The position numbers and the translations under genes are program-made. Shown piece after piece: positions 10,506 to 22,257 of a DNA stretch of 64,000 nt. The stretch comes from Impatiens glandulifera (lineage: Eukaryota; Streptophyta; Magnoliopsida; Ericales; Balsaminaceae): assembly GCF_907164915.1 (NCBI RefSeq), contig NC_061862.1, positions 136,887,520 through 136,951,519 on the forward strand, read 5' to 3'. The notes beneath the pieces are model-generated. The model had not been told where the DNA came from. It ran no database searches and saw only the letters and a program-made list of their open reading frames with translations. How positions within the stretch are numbered: position 1 is the first letter of the stretch; each line of letters opens with the position of its first letter.

Positions 10506-13500
10506 ATGGACGGCGGCATCCCAATGTTTGATGGAGAAGGATATGATATATGGAGCAAAAAGATGAAGACATTGTTTCTCTCTCTAGAACTATGGGATAT
10601 TGTCCAAAAAGGATACAACAAAGAAAAAGCAGGAGAGAATAATTCGGAGTGGATGATAGAGTTCAGAAAGAAAGACTCCAAAGCTCTTTTCTTGATCCAA
10701 CAAGGAGTCTCCAATAATATATTTCCAGTTATCATGGAAGCAGATAGTTCAGAAGAAGCTTGGGATGCTATTAAAGACCAGTTTGATTATCTTCATGTTT
10801 ATGAACAACAGTTTGAGGTAAATAATTCATTACAAATTCATTTTTTTACAAGGTCATAAATCTTAAAGTTAATTAATTAAAAGAGTTTGAATCTCATTCA
10901 GTTCCAACAAGGAGAGAGTTCGAAAAAACCTTGGGATGCTACTAGAGACCGACTTGATCGTGAACAACAGTTTGAGGTAAATAATTCATTACAAGTTCAT
11001 TTTTTTTTGACAGGTTCATAACCTAAAATTTAATTAATTAAAAGAGTTTGATTCTCATTAATGATCAGATAGAGATAGTGGAGGAGATCGAAAGAGGAAA
11101 TGAAACGGAGATCTTACCTAAAGATCAAATAATTGACATAAACGATGAGAAATGCATCTTCAGGGTTCCTGATGAATTGCGTAAAGGGAACGAGGAATTC
11201 TACGAGCCAAAGGTGGTCGCCATAGGCCCATACCACCGAGGAAAACATTCCCTAGCTTCCATGGAGGACCACAAGAAGCTTTACCAGAAGGAATTGCTCC
11301 TACAAACGGGCAACCACCAATCCATAGAGAGCTTGGTCCAAACTGTCATGAAACATGAAGAGAGAGTGAGGAAATGTTACGATAAGCCTATAACCAATCT
11401 TATGAGTAGAGAACTGGCCCAAATGATGGTATTGGATGGATGTTTCATTATCCACCTCTTTTGTAGGTATAGGCAGAAGAAGTCAAATGATGGTGACCAG
11501 ATCAATGACCAAATAATTACCTCCAAAATCAAATTAATTGCTTTACAAAACGACATGTTATTAATTGAGAACCAAATCCCATTTTTCATCCTACATATCT
11601 TGTTCAACAAAATTTTTCCAGCACCTACATATAGTCTCATCTTTATTACCCTTCTCTTCTTTGGCAAAAAACTTAAGAGGTATAATGTTGAAAGTTATTA
11701 CCTTTATCGGAACCGCAATAACACTGACATAGGCAATCCCAGTGACTTTTTAGACGAAGAGGTATATCATTTATTGCACATTACTCACAAGTTTGTAACT
11801 TCTCGCTTCACACCAGCTAAGATTCAACAAAAAGCTCGAATAAATCTTTTTATGAAAACGTTCAAAGAAACAATGGCGGAGCTACGCAGCTGGCGGAGGT
11901 GGGCTATAGACCAGGGTAAGTATCTAAAATTATTTATATATATATTGGTTTAATCAACTAAGCATTTATATGAGATGGTGTTGTAGATGAATTTTAAATG
12001 GGAGGTCTCCACATGTTTTTAGTTATATGGGAGCAAATGATTATTTTTTTAAAATTAATTTATATAAGTTAAAGTAGAAGTACTTAATTTTATATAAAAT
12101 TTTAATTTCTTTATTATATTTTAAAATATAATAATTAATTATATAAATAATGAAATTATTATTATATATTAAACTTATATATAATTCATAATTATATATT
12201 CTAATTTTAAATATAATTTTATTAAAATAATTATTATTAATATTTTATTTTATATAATCAATATTTTCAAATATACAAATATTTATAATAATACATAAAT
12301 TTTAATTAATATATAAATAAGATTTATTTATATTAATTAAAGTATAAGAAATTATATATAAAATAATTTAAATCATATAATATTATTATTTATTTTAAAA
12401 TTACATGATAAAAATTAAAATAATAATTTATATAAATATAAAGGTAAAATAATTTTTATATTTCTTAATTTTAAACTATTTTAAAAGTAATATTGATTTG
12501 GTTCGTTACTTAAATATATAAATTGATATATTATCTATTCTTTCAAAACGATTTATAAACATTAATATTATATAATCATCTTCATCGAGTATCTACCTAT
12601 TTAATAATATGTTTTTGACAACAATTTTGAATTTTTTTTTCTTCTTATTTTCATATTTTGTTTGGTTTTATATTTTCACTATACTGAAATTCATTAAAAT
12701 AGACTTCAATATTTTCTTTATTTATATAATAGTTTTCACTTATTTACAACTTAATTAATTTAACTTTACACGTTTTCTTAACTTAATTTTTCTTTAAATA
12801 TATAATTTTAAATGTATAAATTTGTTTTATAAATAGAGTGATATTATCACTTTTTAAAATTTGTATATTTGTTTTATTTTAGTAAAGGTATTAATGAATA
12901 ATTGGATTACTATGTTACTTATTACTCATATTATAGCATGGTACATATAATTTTTACCAATCCATAAGAAAAAAAAATCATTCTAATTTTTACAGTGCAG
13001 ACAAAAACAAATTGCTGGATATGTCCTTGCAAAGAAGTCAATGTCAGGATGAATACTTTTCAACCAAAAGCTCAAACAAATCTCTTTATGAACCCTGCCA
13101 CAAAGCTGGTGGAAGCCAATGTTTGGTTGAAGATGTCTTCAGATATATCCAAAAGCATGTTTGACATAACTTTTAACAATGGAGAGTTAGAGATACCATG
13201 TTGGAGTATAAATAATCAAACTGAGATTGAATTGCGAAACTTAATTGCTTTTGAGGTTTGTCAACAACTCCCCAAAGAGAGGTACTGACCATATATCATT
13301 CTTAAATTCAACTCCAATTAGTTACAAGCAATCTATATATAATTGATCATATTCTTCTAATTATATATATATATATATAGGTTCTTCATTGATTTTGTGT
13401 TCTTTATGGATTATCTTGTTGACTCGTCCGACGACGTCAACTTGCTTATAAGTCGCGGAATATTCATCAACCAAATGATAAATGCCAACTCCGTAGATAT

Positions 13501-13726
13501 TATGTTGAGAAGGTTAACCAAGAATGTCGGAACGCCAAATCCTTATACTTATTCTGCAATTAGAGAAGAATTGAAAGAGTATTGTGAGCTCCCTCAGAAC
13601 AAATGGATTGTAAACCTCAAGGAGGAACACTGCAAGAACCCGTGGAAAATCTTATCTCTTATTGCCGGTTTTCTGCTACTTTGCATGACTGCCCTACAAA
13701 CTATTTTCACGATTAAAAAATGTTAA
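10506..13726 (+). CDS. Chimeric gene: copia Gag-like N-terminus joined to a DUF247 protein, five exons
   Basis: Exons 10,506-10,817, 10,902-10,976, 11,069-11,915, 12,996-13,281 and 13,381-13,726 join in frame without a stop, giving about 621 residues. Residues 1-104 resemble the Ty1/copia Gag N-terminus (DUF4219/UBN2: PMFDGEGYDIWSKKMK, then SSEEAWDAIKDQFD). Exon 2 (25 residues) is a shortened repeat of the end of exon 1. Exons 3-5 are a full DUF247/UPF0481 domain: YEPKVVAIGPYHRGK, LAQMMVLDGCFII, LLIENQIPFFIL, FFMDYLVDSSDDVNLL, and a C-terminal hydrophobic segment (ILSLIAGFLLLCMTALQTIF) as in membrane-anchored DUF247 proteins. Function of most DUF247 proteins is unknown; some act at grass self-incompatibility loci. 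Intron 3 coincides with a 1.1-kb repeat, which also supplies the last 15 codons of exon 3. Normal DUF247 proteins lack the Gag-like part. Transcription is not shown. Confidence 0.75.
11871..13018. repeat. AT-rich dispersed repeat, copy A (forms intron 3 of the DUF247 gene)
   Basis: Similarity to copy B (13,937-15,082) begins abruptly at CAATGGCGGAGCTA and continues for about 1.1 kb to CTGGAT. CA(G/A)TGGCGGAGC resembles the end of some plant hAT elements, but no inverted partner is present at the other end, so the class is unresolved. Coding sequence on its left (AAAAGCTCGAATAAATCTTT, about 11,829) is partly repeated on its right (AAAAGCTCAAACAAATCTCT, about 13,069), so insertion went with a small duplication of exon sequence. 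Confidence 0.7.
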
Positions 13727-13936
13727 TTTATCATGCACCCCCCTCAAGTGATTGTTTCTCACACCTCCATTCTTTTAAAATTAAGTTCTTTTCTAATTAA
13801 GCTTCGTGTAATTGTAATAATTTATTTTGTGTGAGTTATTGTAAATAAGTGTAAATGATTATTAAGTTTATGTATTTATAATATCTTATTTTGTGTAAAT
13901 AATCTTATTCCAATTGATTCTAAAATGACTTATTAC

Positions 13937-15082
13937 AATGGCGGAGCTATGCAACGGCTGAGGTGGGCTATAGCTCAGGATAAGTTTCTAAAATTATTGA
14001 AATATATATATTGGTTTAATCAATTGAGCATTTGTCTGAGATGGTGTTGTAGATGAATTTTAAATGAGGATCAAACCCTGTCTACATATGTTTTTAATTA
14101 TATAGGAGCAAATGATTATTTTTTAAAAATTAATTTATATAAGTTAAGGTAGAAGTACTTAATTTTATATAAAATTTTAATTTCTTTATTATATTTTAAA
14201 ATATAATAATTAATTATATAAATAATGATATTATTATTATATATTAAACTTATATCTAATTCATAATTATATATTCTAATTTTATTAAAATAATTATTAT
14301 TAATATTTTATTTTATATAATCAATATTTTCAAATATACAAATATTTATAATAATACAAAATTTTTAATTAATATATAAATAAAATTTATTTATATAAAT
14401 TAAAGTATAAGAAATTATATATAAAACAATTTAAATCATATAATATTATTATTTATTTTAAAATTATATGATAAAGATTAAAATAATAATTTATATAAAT
14501 ATAAAAGTAAAATAGTTTTATATTTCTTAATTTTAAACTACTTCAAAAGTAATATTGATTTGATTCGTTTACTTAAATATATAAATTGATATATTATTTA
14601 TCTTTCAAAACGATTTATAAACATTAATATTATATAATCGTCTTAATCGAGTATTTACCTATTTAATAATATGTTTTTGACAACAATTTTGTATTTTTTT
14701 TCCTTATTTTCATATTTTGTTTGGTTTTTATATTTTCACTAAATTATACTGAAATTCATTAAATTAGACTTCAATATTTTTTTTATTTATATAATAGTTT
14801 TCATTTATTTAAAACTTAATTAATTTAATTTTACACGTTTTCTTAACCTAATTTTTCTTTAACTATATAATTTTAAATGTATAAATTTGTTTTATAAATA
14901 GAGTGATATTATAAATTTTTAAATTTGTATATTTGTTTTATTTTAGTAAAGGTATTAATGGAATAATTCGATTAATATGTTGACTTATTACTCGTATTAT
15001 AGTATAGTACATATAATTTTTACCATCCATAAGAAAAAAATCCTTTTAATTTTTATAGCCTAGGAAAAAAAAATTTCTGGAT
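13937..15082. repeat. AT-rich dispersed repeat, copy B
   Basis: Direct copy of 11,871-13,018 with scattered substitutions and short indels. It begins CAATGGCGGAGCTATGC, about 210 bases past the DUF247 stop codon, and ends against the truncated gag at about 15,083. The bases between (13,727-13,936) are AT-rich 3' UTR-like sequence. Confidence 0.75.
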
Positions 15083-16507
15083 GCATTCTGGAGAAACGAT
15101 GAATGAGTTTGACACAAGGTTCAGCCAAGTTGTCTCCACTCTCTTTATTCTCGGCAAGACCTATAGCAACAGGGAGATTACTATTAAGGTCATGCGTGCT
15201 CTTCCAAGGGAATGTGACTTAAAGACGATGGCTATGAGGGAATCCAAAGACCTCAACAAGATCTCGCTCTTCGATCTGTTTGCTGATCTCAAGGCCTATG
15301 TGTTTGAGTTGAACTCAAGGATTGAAAAAGATAACCTCTCATCCATCATCATTACCAAAGCTTTGGTGACTGCTAAAGAGTCACCAGTTGCTCCTGATGT
15401 GAAGACAGCTGCCCAACAACTTAACAACGATGCTATGTCTCTCTTCGTGAAGAAGTGTGGCGACTTCATGAAGAAGAGCAATTCTAACTCAAGCTCTCTT
15501 CAAATTCAAATGATAATAAGAAATCTAAAGTTAATGTTAAGTGTTATAACTGTGGCATTCTAGGAAATTACCAACCTGAATGCTAGAAGCCGAAGCGTAA
15601 TGAGAAGAAAAAGGATGAAGAAAAGAAGTTGAAGGCCCTTATAGCAGGAGATGGGAAGAACATACGAAACTATAGTGACTCTTACTTCTCATCCAACGAT
15701 CGTGATGAAGACGAGGTTTCTTGCTTCATGGCAAGAGAAGAAGAATAAGATACTAAGGAAACTGAGGTATTTGACTTCTCCTCTGAAAAAATTTCAAGGG
15801 AACAACTGGTAGCTGCACTAAATGACTAGGTCATAGAGTACAGAAAGCTAGCAGAATCCCTAAATGAAATAAAATCTTCATCTAAAATGTCTCAACCTGT
15901 TTTGTATCAAACTCAAGAATTAAAAACTTTTGAAAAAGACAAGATCGAGATCTCATCTGAGAATGAGATGCTCAAAGAACATATTCAAACGCTTTCTTCT
16001 GAAAATAAAAGGTTAAACTATGTTGTTAGTGCTTGGACAAGGTCTGGAGAAACTGTCAAATATTAGATTAGTCTATTGAAACATACTAGATCTAGATTCG
16101 GTTTAGGATTTGATGGCGATGACCCAAACCAGTCCTGCAAGAAGTCAAACTCTGCAACTGACAAGCTTAAGCAAATAAGTTTTGTCAAAGGGAGCATAAC
16201 TGACATTGAATCCGATCCAATTCAAAAAGAGTTAGTCTTGAAGAATGAAATAACTTATGTTCCGCCGACTGTTAGCTGGTTGAAAAATAAGTTAGAAGCA
16301 GCGAGAAAGTTTGGAAACCTAAAACCTGACTCAAAGTCAAGGAGTTTTAAAAGAAAATCATCTTCTAAAGCTAAGGGATCAGTGGCTAGCAGGAAAACGT
16401 CTACTAAGTCAAAATTATACGCATTAATTATAACACAAAATGGGAAATCCATCAGAATAACTCAAATATGGATTCAGAAGGGACTGATTGATCGAGGACC
16501 CATTTGA
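15083..16507 (+). pseudogene. Decayed gag of a SIRE-like copia element
   Basis: Reads as Gag from EFDTRFSQVVS through MRALPRECDLKTMAMRESKD (UBN2-type region), an acidic/coiled-coil middle, and a C-terminal VPPTVSWLKNKLEAARKFG block. It matches the minus-strand gag at 62,261-63,645 over most of its length. The 5' end is missing, cut by repeat copy B. A frameshift lies near 15,500-15,540, and stops occur near 15,582, 15,748, 15,827 and 16,063. The zinc knuckle (15,542-15,583) reads CYNCGILGNYQPEC: the CCHC histidine is Asn, so RNA binding would be impaired. No protease, integrase, RT or RNase H follows. Confidence 0.75.
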
Positions 16508-16779
16508 ATTTGGGTACCAAAGTTTGTAAATACTTTCTTGTGTAGGTGATACAGGAAAGCTGCAGGAAGGAAGCATGGATCATACTCTTCTAAGTATACA
16601 TTTTAGAAGATCAATAATGGCATTTTCCATTCCAGAGGACTAAGTCTTTTATGTTTCAAAAATATTTTTGATCTTAAGGATCTCAAAACATTTATTTATT
16701 CACTTTGTACATGCACAAAATGAGAGGGAAAATTTATTATGAAAATAAAGATACACGCAGACAAAATGATTTAATCGGT

Positions 16780-17105
16780 CTATTAGACGAGGTCGTCTAA
16801 AAGAAAAAGCATGTACTTAGACGTATTTTTACTTACACTCTATGCATCTAAGTCCTTGTGTATTGGTTAATAACCTGCGCGGTTAGACGCTGACGTCTAA
16901 TAGATGTTTAGACGTTTATAAGACAAGAGCAATTGGATGCTCATACGTCTAATACGTGTTGTTCTTGCGTAATTAGACGTCTACGTTTAATAGACATTAG
17001 ACGTTTATGAGACTCGTGATTAGACGCATACGTCTAATAGACCCATGCGTCTAATAGACGTTTAGATCTCATAGATTGGAGAAGTAAGAAAAACGTCTAA
17101 CTACG
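16780..17105. repeat. TTAGACG/CGTCTAA motif cluster 1
   Basis: TTAGACG and its complement CGTCTAA occur many times in both orientations, sometimes fused as a palindrome (TTAGACGTCTA). Similar clusters lie at 21,160-21,410 and 61,380-61,740, each in a copia-like element beside LTR or promoter sequence. Confidence 0.7.
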
Positions 17106-17341
17106 TGGGTATTAGACTGATCAATGATACTTGTCCCACGTGCTATGACATCTAATTTTCCCGCTCAAACATAAAATAGTCATCTCTGAATAACATGAAG
17201 ACACATGTCTTTCAAGTTAAGAGAGAATGACTAATATACCCCCAAAATTAATGATGACTATTTAGAAAGGACGTCTAATATTAATTGATGGGTCCTACCC
17301 CTAGGAAAAGTGACGGTTAATCCATGCGACTCTTGGAAATC

Positions 17342-17468
17342 TATATAAGGACATTCTGCATGAGATTGAAACCCTTTTTCTCTCTCAAATCTCTCAAGAA
17401 CCCTAGATTTCTTCAAACATCTCTCTAAAAACCTTGTTCATCTTGTGTCTGTTCGTATTCTCTCAAAA
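17342..17468 (+). promoter_or_regulatory. Internal promoter and leader of the retroelement's second ORF
   Basis: TATATAAGG at about 17,342 is followed by a CT-rich leader (CTCTCTCAAATCTCTCAAG) and an ATG at 17,468. The motif cluster just upstream resembles that found in the LTRs, so an LTR-like promoter may have been placed inside the element. Confidence 0.45.
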
Positions 17469-20400
17469 TGGGCAACAAGAGAATCACTCTTGGACATTGT
17501 ACTTTGTAGGTGGATTTTCCTTCTGTCTATATGTTTGATCAGCAAGATGTGGTCGATATGTTTAGATCTACGGAATACTCCGGTCTTGGGAAGTATCTCG
17601 ATGGGCCGTTCATATTTTACGATAAGGAATTCTGGGAGTTCTTCAAATCGGCGCCTATGGTCGGCGATTCTATCACATCAACGGTGAATGATACAATTAT
17701 TTCCTTCAACGAAGCATCCTATGCGGAGTTCTTCGAACTCCCATCGGAGGGCCACACTTTCAACCTAAATCTCCCATTAGAAATCACGGCGGAAATGAAG
17801 ACTGCTTTCTCAGCCGACGGTTCAGAAATCAGATTAAACGGGAGTAAGAAGGTTCTTGAACCCCATTTTATCCTGTTAAATGATGTTATTGCTAAAGCTC
17901 ATCAAGGGAGGGCGGGATTGTTTCATCTCTATAGTCAAGACCATTTTGACTATATGACGACCATTTCCAAAGGTATTCAGGTCAACTAGGCCTCAACGTT
18001 GTTCCTGAACCTGTGCGCGACGATTGATCCCAAGAATAAAGAAAGTGTGACCTTGGTGCTCAACTTAGCCGACTGCTTGAACACTTAGGGGGTCCCTATG
18101 GGGGATTCCGAGCCATTCAACTCCTGTAGGGTGTTCAACGTGTTCACTATTGCCAACACTCTTGTTCGAATGAAGAACTCCAAGGAGTCCTTATCTGGCG
18201 CATCAAGTTAATAGACGGGTGGAAGATCCGTCACTTGTTCCAAACAACCGGCGACTTCTATTTTGTCGACAGGAGCAAAAGAACAAGAACCGTGAATGAA
18301 TTAAAGGCTAGTTATACTAGTCAGAAAAGTTTTTCGAAGAAGAATTCTAGAATAGTTGATTCTAGAGTTAAAAAATTTCCCAGAGTTAAGCAAGGTCCCT
18401 CCGCACTTACTACTATTCCGATGTCTCCCATATCTCCTACCGCGAGCCAATTGAGAAAACCAGCAAAGTCCTTAGTTTCAAGAGGAGAAAAATCAAATGC
18501 GCCCAGGGCGTCTACGTCTTCGAAAGTCTCGTCCAAGGTAACCCCTACTCAATCTAAGGCTGAAGTGCCTAAGTTCAATGTTCCTGTGTTGGAACAAGAT
18601 TTGTCTGTTTCTGTTCCCGTAGTGGAACTTGCTGCCGGGCCAACTGTTGCTAGTTGGTCCAAATATTGAAAATATTGACAGGATTCCATCTCCTGTCCGT
18701 CAACCAGATTCAGTAGCTGCTGAAGCTACAGTTGTCATCGAACCAGAGCAGGGTGTCGTTCCTACCCCTACTAATGTTGTTATTGAAAAAGCTCTTTCTT
18801 TTCCAGTTGAAGTGCCCCTGTTTCCAAACAAGTCCAAGCTGTGTCCGTAGTGACATGATAGATAGTCCAGTCTGAAGCCATGCATGGGCTCTTTCAGGAC
18901 CTCTATCTACTCACGAGGTAATGAGAGCCACCAGAATGGCTACTGGATTAACCATAAAGGAACCAAGGCCTACTCCAAAACCTGTTGAGGTCATTAGAAA
19001 AGGCAAGGCAATTGCAACCTATTCAAATGAGGAGGTCTCTGAAGCAACATGTATTGTTAACTTATGATGGATCAGGCCAAAGTAAGGGCTGCTGAAAAGA
19101 TCAAGATCTTCGATACTTGGGTCTTCAACAGAATGTCCATTAAGTATGATGAGGTCATCAAGCGAAAAGGCATAAGTAGTCAATGTTTGAAGCTGGTCAA
19201 CGTTGAAAAGAGAGTCCTGAAATGGGCTAAACTTCGTAAGTCTATGAAGCTCTAAAGAGAAAGGAGTTGGTTGAAGCAAATTTTAGAGGTCGGGCTCTCT
19301 TTCCGATCCTCCAAGCCAGAAAAGCCAACTTCAATCCTTTGGAAAGGAATGCTGATGTAGAGGTGAAGGCTTTGAAAAGACTTGATGAAATAATGTAGGA
19401 CTACATCTCTATCGTTCTCAGGTACGCTCATGAAGTAGATTTCTCCGGGGTTAGTCCTTTCAGAAGCTCTTCAGATGAAGATGATCAGATGCAAATATCC
19501 GATGATTGTGATTTTGCTCATCTAGAAGATGAGCAAGCCGCTGCCCTTCTCATTGAACTAGGAAGCCTTTTGTTGAAGAAAAATGTTTAATGGCTCAACC
19601 CAGAATTGAACAGATTGTGGAAGCAATTCAACACGATCCTATAATTGAAGAAGAAGAAATCAACATGGAACCTGTTCAACCACTTGTAACCCAAGAAAAG
19701 GAAGCGTTGGAGTCCACTATTTTCGAATCAGAGGCATCTCTAGAGAAGGAGGCTGAAGCCAATCAGCCCAATGAAGCACGTTCTAAGGGGGAACCCTCAA
19801 ATGAAAAGGAATCAGAGAAAAGTTCTTCTTCTGAGGGAGAACAAGACAATAATGATGCATCATCAGAAGAGATTCCTCTGTCTCAATGCTTCATTCCCGG
19901 GGTCACCCAATCCTCGATCAAATTCGGATATCACTCTTATGAACATTCATGATAATGTTGTTAACCTTCCTCTTCACTCAGACGATACATCTGATTAGAT
20001 TCACAAGGTATGTGAAGATATTTTGGGTGATGAAGAAGAGAGAAAGTCTAAAAGTGATTCAGAGAAGGATGAACTAGAGCAATCTCTGCAGATTCACACT
20101 CATATCAGTCCCATTCGGACCGCTCATATCCACTAGTGGTGCAAAGCTTATGAAGTCTATGACAGCAATGATGGGTAACCTTCAGAAAACTATTTTGGAT
20201 TTGCAATCCAACATGGTGAAGATCTTAAAGAATCATAAATCTTACAAGAAGGAGTTTGCCTCTCTCGTTAGAACTCATAATGAAATGGAGCAAACCATGA
20301 AGAGGAACACATACGAAATCAACATCCTCAACACAACATACGCTAAATTCGAAAAGAACTTCAAACGGCATACCGATTTGTATGACTGCGAAAGGGAAAC

Positions 20401-20840
20401 TCTATTGAACTTCATCAAGAAGTCCTGGATGGAGTGAGCTTGCTTCAAAGTCAAATGGTTGAGAAATAGGGTAATATGAGCAGAGTTGATGTTGAGCGAT
20501 TGGAACAAGCTGATTCTTTTACAAGGCAATTTAGGCTGTAGAAGATGCTGAAGCAGCTGCTAATAAAGAGAAGAACCTCATTTCCCATGGCAATGATAAT
20601 GTCAGTAGAGGAGGAGGTGGTGTTTCAACCGGCACCAGATCAAAGAGAAAACAAAATGGTGATGGAAGTTGTAGGCCAACCAAAAGAGGTGGAGGTCGCA
20701 ACAGTGATCGTGGTGGTGGAAGTGGTGGAAGTGGTCGGGGTGGTTGTTCTCTCCCACCTTTTTGAAACCTTCTGAGCGGTGAGGATTCAGCGGTGAAGGA
20801 TTCAACTACCCAATCGTGAAAAGGGAAGATCAATAATTTC
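17468..20840 (+). pseudogene. Second ORF of a pol-less copia-like element, decayed
   Basis: From the ATG at 17,468 an in-frame TAG (17,507) is followed by an open stretch containing VYMFDQQDVVDMF, FFELPSEGHTF and FILLNDVIAKAHQGRAGLF, then stops near 17,987 and 18,087 and a frameshift near 18,205. Later blocks are low-complexity: Ser/Pro/Thr-rich (18.2-18.9 kb), acidic (19.59-20.0 kb), coiled coil (20.15-20.44 kb), and a Gly/Arg-rich tail (20.6-20.76 kb). I know the N-terminal block only as part of repeat-encoded ORFs in some asterid genomes, and cannot assign a function. It is not RT, integrase or a known envelope. The position between gag and 3' LTR, where pol should be, is the notable point. 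Confidence 0.5.
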
Positions 20841-21110
20841 TCCTCTTATAAACTTTCTTTTATTGGTTTTTAAACTTGGCTCTTTGAATATTGGTTTTTG
20901 GAGCCTATTTCTGTAGTTGGCAAACAAGTTTTATTCTTTCTTTAATTGGATGAATGTTTATCTAAGTAATTGTGCAAAGTTTTAACATCATCAACAAAAA
21001 GGGAAAAAATTTGGGTCAAATTATTTTGACTAAGGATCAAATCATTTTGACTAACGAAATTTTGATAATGAGTTTGTGTAAAACTTGAATAAGAAGGAAA
21101 CTAAGTTGTC

Positions 21111-22257
21111 TGATTGTTTTTGTTTAGGTTCATTAGAGTTACTGGCAATTAGACACATAAACTTAGACGTGTAGTCTAACGGATACGTAGATAGACGTTT
21201 AGTCTAATGGATACGTAGTTAGACGTGCAGTCTATCGGATGAAAGTTAGACGTGCAGTGTAACTCCTTCAGATTAGTCTGAAGGGACACGTAGTTAGACG
21301 TGTCGTCTAACTCCATTAGACTCGGTGGTCTATTGGATCCTGCTATTAGACGGGGGCGTCTAACTTCATTAGTCTTGTTAGTCTAATTGGAGCACGTCTA
21401 ATGCCTTGCTTCACTAGTTTCTTGAATCTAGAATTCGTCTACCCACGATCAATTAGTTGTACGCTACTCCTGCTCCACTTATCCGTACAGATCAGTACGA
21501 CAGCTAGTTACATCCAATGAATTAATGCCACGTGAGCAAATATTATTCCCACTACTTATTTTTTGCAAGACAATCCTAGAAGAATATTCAGCGCACTACC
21601 AGATTGGTACGGCCACGTTCATGGTGCTTAGTGTCTACTGTACTTGTGTACTATGGAGGCTCTTTAATGGGTATTTGCCACGTGTCATTGTAGGAGATTC
21701 GACCGTTGGTATATGTTCTCTATTTAAAGATCTTCAAGGACAACAGACGAAGAGTGCGACATACAAGCTGATACACGAATGAACTACTAAACTTACAATC
21801 TCACAAATTGCTTTCTTATTTTAATGTGTTTGTACATCAAGAGAGAGATATAATCGAATTATTGTCTAACTGAGTAATATTCTTCAATATACTGTAAGTT
21901 GAACAAAGTCTATTTTGTTCAATAGTGAGCTAGATTTGCAACTGTATTTGATTCTAAGAAAAGTATAGTGAATCCTTTCGGTGGTTGGAAGAAGGGGTGA
22001 CGTAGGAGAGTTTTGCTCTAAACATCCATAAACATCTCTTTGTGTCATTTTCATTCTGTCATCTTCTCTTTCATTGGTTCTTAGCTTCAAACCTGAGCAA
22101 ACGTTTTTGCACTTGGATCGTTCAAGAGTTTGTAAGGGTTTGTGAAGAATAGAAAGTGATACAAATCCCTAACAGGATTTCTATCAAACCGTTTTTGTAC
22201 TAAGTTGTCATCAATAGTTAGACCCCTGTCTCTATTGGTGCACCGATCCTTTCAGAA
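21111..22257 (+). mobile_element. 3' LTR of the pol-less copia-like element
   Basis: About 21,890-22,257 matches, inverted, the LTR at 60,560-60,930: CTGTAAGTTGAACAAAG, GAAGAAGGGGTGACGTAGGA, AACATCCATAAACA, AGGATTTCTATCAAACCG and TCTATTGGTGC all recur. The end at about 22,257 (CCGATCCTTTCA) corresponds to the TGATAGGATTGG start of the inverted copy. The 5' limit (TGATTGTTTTTG, about 21,111) is a guess. A TATTTAAAG at about 21,721 may be the TATA box. No 5' LTR was found for this element. Confidence 0.6.
21160..21410. repeat. TTAGACG/CGTCTAA motif cluster 2 (in the LTR)
   Basis: Repeated TTAGACGTG and GTCTAAC units on both strands in the upstream part of the LTR, comparable with clusters at 16.8-17.1 and 61.4-61.7 kb. 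Placement upstream of the LTR promoter suggests an enhancer-like role; this is inference. Confidence 0.65.

Noticed and set aside
11871..13018. Copy A as a complete hAT element
   Set aside because: Only the left end resembles a hAT terminus; no inverted partner or clear 8-bp duplication at the right.
11871..15082. Copies A and B as the two LTRs of one retrotransposon
   Set aside because: The sequence between them is the last exons of the DUF247 gene, ends are not TG...CA, and no primer-binding site or gag-pol is present.
20531..20833. Minus-strand Pro-rich ORF of 100 codons
   Set aside because: It is the complement of the Gly/Arg-rich tail of the plus-strand retroelement ORF.
17468..20840. 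Retroviral envelope-like gene
   Set aside because: No signal peptide, transmembrane segment or fusion-like region was visible; position after gag alone is not enough.
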